Of a stretch of 64,000 nt of DNA, positions 62,042 through 64,000 are shown in pieces. Source of the DNA: Bradyrhizobium genosp. SA-3 (GTDB taxonomy: Bacteria; Pseudomonadota; Alphaproteobacteria; Rhizobiales; Xanthobacteraceae); assembly GCF_004212635.1 (NCBI RefSeq), contig NZ_PSRT01000027.1, forward strand, positions 1-64,000, read 5' to 3'. A program made the translations under genes and the position numbers. The stretch's first letter is position 1; each line of letters begins with the position of its first letter. Under the pieces are notes generated by a model that was given only the letters and a program-made list of their open reading frames with translations, was not told where the DNA came from and made no database searches.

Positions 62042-62829
62042 GCGTTGCACCTCCACTTCTCGCGGTCGAAGGCCTGACCAAATCCTATGGCGGCATCCAT
62101 GCCGTGCGCGGCGTCTCGTTCTCGCTGCGCGCCGGCGAGATCCTGGCGCTGATCGGGCCGAACGGCGCCGGCAAGAGCACCTGCTTCGACATGCTCAACG
62201 GCCAGAACAAGCCGGATTCCGGCCATGTCCGCCTGCTCGGTGAAGAGATCACCGGCAGGAAACCGCGCGAGGTTTGGCGGCTCGGCGTCGGGCGCACGTT
62301 TCAGATCACCGCGACCTTCGCCACCATGACCGTGCGCGAGAACGTGCAGGTCGCGCTGATCTCGCACGGGAAGCAGCCATTCAATCTCTTCGGCTCGGCG
62401 CCGAAGTTCGACCGCGGTGAGGCCGGCCGTCTGCTCGAACTGGTCGGCATGAGCGGCTACGCAGATCGGCCCTGCGGCGAGCTCGCCTATGGCGACCTCA
62501 AGCGTCTCGAGCTTGCGGTCGCGCTCGCCAACCAGCCAAAGCTGCTCCTGATGGACGAGCCGACCGCGGGCATGGCGCCGCGCGAGCGAGTCGATTTGAT
62601 GCGGCTGACCGCGCAGATCGCGCGGGAGAAATCGATCGGCGTGCTCTTCACCGAGCACGACATGGACGTGGTGTTCGAGCATGCCGACCGCATCATCGTG
62701 CTCAACCGCGGCACACTGATCGCCGAGGGCTCGCCGGCCGACGTGCGCGGCAATCCGCAGGTGCAGGCGGTCTATCTCGGCGAGGGCCTCGTCTATGATG
62801 CCCGCCATCGCGAGGGAGCCTCGGCATGA
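62038..62829 (+). CDS. ABC transporter ATP-binding protein (LivG-like)
   Basis: A 263-residue ATPase with Walker A GPNGAGKST near residue 40, Q-loop in VGRTFQITATFATMTVRENV near 82 typical of LivG, signature region AYGDLKRLELAVAL near 150 (the usual LSxGxxxRxE is diverged to AYGDLKRLE) and Walker B LLLMDEPTAGM near 168. It energises the fused permease together with the next ATPase. Overlaps neighbours by four bases on each side. Confidence 0.93.
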   Translation: MSVAPPLLAVEGLTKSYGGIHAVRGVSFSLRAGEILALIGPNGAGKSTCFDMLNGQNKPDSGHVRLLGEEITGRKPREVWRLGVGRTFQITATFATMTVRENVQVALISHGKQPFNLFGSAPKFDRGEAGRLLELVGMSGYADRPCGELAYGDLKRLELAVALANQPKLLLMDEPTAGMAPRERVDLMRLTAQIAREKSIGVLFTEHDMDVVFEHADRIIVLNRGTLIAEGSPADVRGNPQVQAVYLGEGLVYDARHREGASA

Positions 62830-63530
62830 AGCTGACGGTCGAAGCGCTCAACAGCCATTATGGTCCGGCGCATATCCTGTTCGACATCGGCTTCGAGGTC
62901 GGTGAGGGCGAGGTCGTTGCGCTGCTCGGGCGCAACGGCGCCGGCAAGTCGACGACGTTCCGCTCGATCGTCGGCCTCGTCGCGCAGCGAACCGGCCGCA
63001 TCATGTTCGAAGGCAAGGACGTCTCGGCGCGCCCGACGCACGAGATCGTGCGCGAGGGCCTCGGCTATGTGCCAGAGGAGCGGCGGATCTTCACGGACCT
63101 GACCGTCGAGGAGAATCTCGAGGTCGGCCGCCAGCCCAAGCGTCCGAACGCCCCGCACTGGACGCGCGAAAAGCTGTTCACGCTGTTTCCAAACCTGGGT
63201 GAGATGAAAAACCGCCCGGGCGGGCGCATGAGCGGCGGCGAGCAGCAGATGCTCACCATCGCGCGCACGCTGATGGGCAATCCGTCGCTGGTGCTGTTGG
63301 ACGAGCCTTCGGAGGGCCTGTCGCCGAAGATCGTGGAGCAGATGGTCGATGCCATCCTGACCATGAAGAAGGAAGGCGTCAGCATCGTCGTCTCCGAGCA
63401 GAATCTGCATTTCGCGCGGCTGATTTCCGATCGTGCCTACATCATCGAGCGCGGCCGCATCTGCTTCGGCGGCACTATGGCCGAGCTCGACGCACGTCCG
63501 GATATCCGCGACGCGCATCTGTCGTTGTGA
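62826..63530 (+). CDS. ABC transporter ATP-binding protein (LivF-like)
   Basis: A 234-residue ATPase of the LivF type. Walker A is GRNGAGKSTTF near residue 36, the GLGYVPEERRIFTDLTVEENL stretch near 77 is the LivF Q-loop region, MSGGEQQMLTIARTLM near 135 the signature, and LVLLDEPSEGLSPKIV near 155 Walker B. It completes the importer begun at 58793. The MarR-type regulator gene follows 25 bases later on the same strand. Confidence 0.94.
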   Translation: MKLTVEALNSHYGPAHILFDIGFEVGEGEVVALLGRNGAGKSTTFRSIVGLVAQRTGRIMFEGKDVSARPTHEIVREGLGYVPEERRIFTDLTVEENLEVGRQPKRPNAPHWTREKLFTLFPNLGEMKNRPGGRMSGGEQQMLTIARTLMGNPSLVLLDEPSEGLSPKIVEQMVDAILTMKKEGVSIVVSEQNLHFARLISDRAYIIERGRICFGGTMAELDARPDIRDAHLSL

Positions 63531-63555
63531 GGGCAAAGGGAAGGGCAGCGAACGG

Positions 63556-64000
63556 ATGGCGAGAAGCGTTGCGGCAAAGAAGAACGCCAAACCGGCAAAA
63601 CCGCCTTACGTGCTCGACGAGCAGGTCGGCTTCATCCTGCGCCAGGTCTGGCAGCGCCACAGCTCGATCTTCTCCCGTGACATCGGCACCAATCTGACGC
63701 CGACGCAATGGGCGGCGCTGTCGAAGCTCGCCGAGACCGGGTCGTGCTCGCAGAATCAGCTCGGACGTCTCACGGCGATGGACGTTGCGACCATCAAGGG
63801 CGTGATCGACCGCCTGACGGCGCGCGGCCTGACGGAAACGAGCCAGGATCCCGAGGACGGGCGGCGCTTGCTGGTCAGCCTGACGCGCGCCGGTCAGCAG
63901 CTTGCCGAGAAGCTGGCGCCGAACGCGCTCGCGATCACCCGCGAGACACTGGCGCCGCTCGACGCAAAAGAGCGCGAGACGCTGATGGCACTGCTGAATA
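63556..64000 (+). CDS. MarR family transcriptional regulator, 3' end outside window
   Basis: At least 148 residues from ATG 63556. A basic Lys/Ala-rich leader (to residue 17) precedes a winged helix domain: GFILRQVWQRHSSIF, then LTPTQWAALSKLAE near 50, the recognition-helix region LTAMDVATIKGVIDRLTARGL near 72-92 and the wing QDPEDGRRLLVSLTRAG. MarR dimers bind palindromes like O1-O3 and release them when a pathway intermediate binds. It ends the transporter operon, which makes it the best candidate regulator of the whole locus. NicR of Pseudomonas, which controls nicotinate genes, is also MarR-type. Confidence 0.9.
   Translation, partial: MARSVAAKKNAKPAKPPYVLDEQVGFILRQVWQRHSSIFSRDIGTNLTPTQWAALSKLAETGSCSQNQLGRLTAMDVATIKGVIDRLTARGLTETSQDPEDGRRLLVSLTRAGQQLAEKLAPNALAITRETLAPLDAKERETLMALLN

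Overview
The window looks like chromosome of an alphaproteobacterium of the Bradyrhizobium group. The evidence is uniform high GC with rhizobial codon habits, a coxMNOP-type cytochrome oxidase cluster, an acpXL-lpxXL cluster for very-long-chain fatty acids of lipid A, many DUF-type genes typical of that group (DUF2059, DUF2189, DUF2865), and the interspersed palindromic repeats common in its intergenic DNA. I saw no rRNA, tRNA, CRISPR array, insertion sequence or prophage.

Layout. 0-8.3 kb: DUF2059 protein, glutathione reductase, a small frameshifted gene, redoxin, a MOSC/flavoreductase/ferredoxin fusion, a repeat-rich gap, then a TerB-like/TerC-like/YqhA membrane set ended by a strong terminator. 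8.3-13.3 kb: alpha/beta hydrolase, class II DAHP synthase, DgkA, NAD synthetase. 13.3-17.9 kb (minus): a CuA-type cytochrome c oxidase with two subunit III genes, divergent from a DUF2189 gene. 19-25 kb: exported proteins, then a tightly coupled cysS / 37-residue membrane peptide / GNAT / cimA operon. 25-32 kb: VOC protein, LOG protein, Atm1-like ABC exporter, psd-pssA phospholipid genes, RraA-like protein, SDR. 32-41 kb: PomA/PomB-like stator pair, two tandem kup K+ transporters, rhodanese, aminotransferase, lone polyamine-type binding protein. 41-45.3 kb (minus): lpxXL-fabF1XL-fabF2XL-fabZXL-acpXL. 45.5-50 kb: small proteins, ParB-like protein, MgtC, HerA-like ATPase.

50.3-64 kb is the most interesting part: a probable reductive nicotinate (or related pyridine carboxylate) degradation locus. 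A two-subunit molybdenum hydroxylase with three c-type hemes (NicAB-like) is divergent from a 6-hydroxynicotinate-reductase-like Fe-S protein. That gene overlaps an ApbE-like UPF0280 gene and is followed by a DUF1185 gene, a branched-chain-type ABC importer (with a LivH-LivM fusion) and a MarR regulator cut by the window end. An extradiol-dioxygenase-like gene lies on the other side, convergent with nicB. Three promoters in this locus carry related inverted repeats with half-site near ATCRTTYGTA, which suggests one repressor controls them all, plausibly the MarR protein. Ring hydroxylation by NicAB would send electrons to the respiratory chain through cytochrome c; the reductase would then reduce the ring. 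The ring-opening enamidase expected next is not recognisable in the window.

Most functional calls rest on motifs and on recalled family knowledge. No database search was possible.
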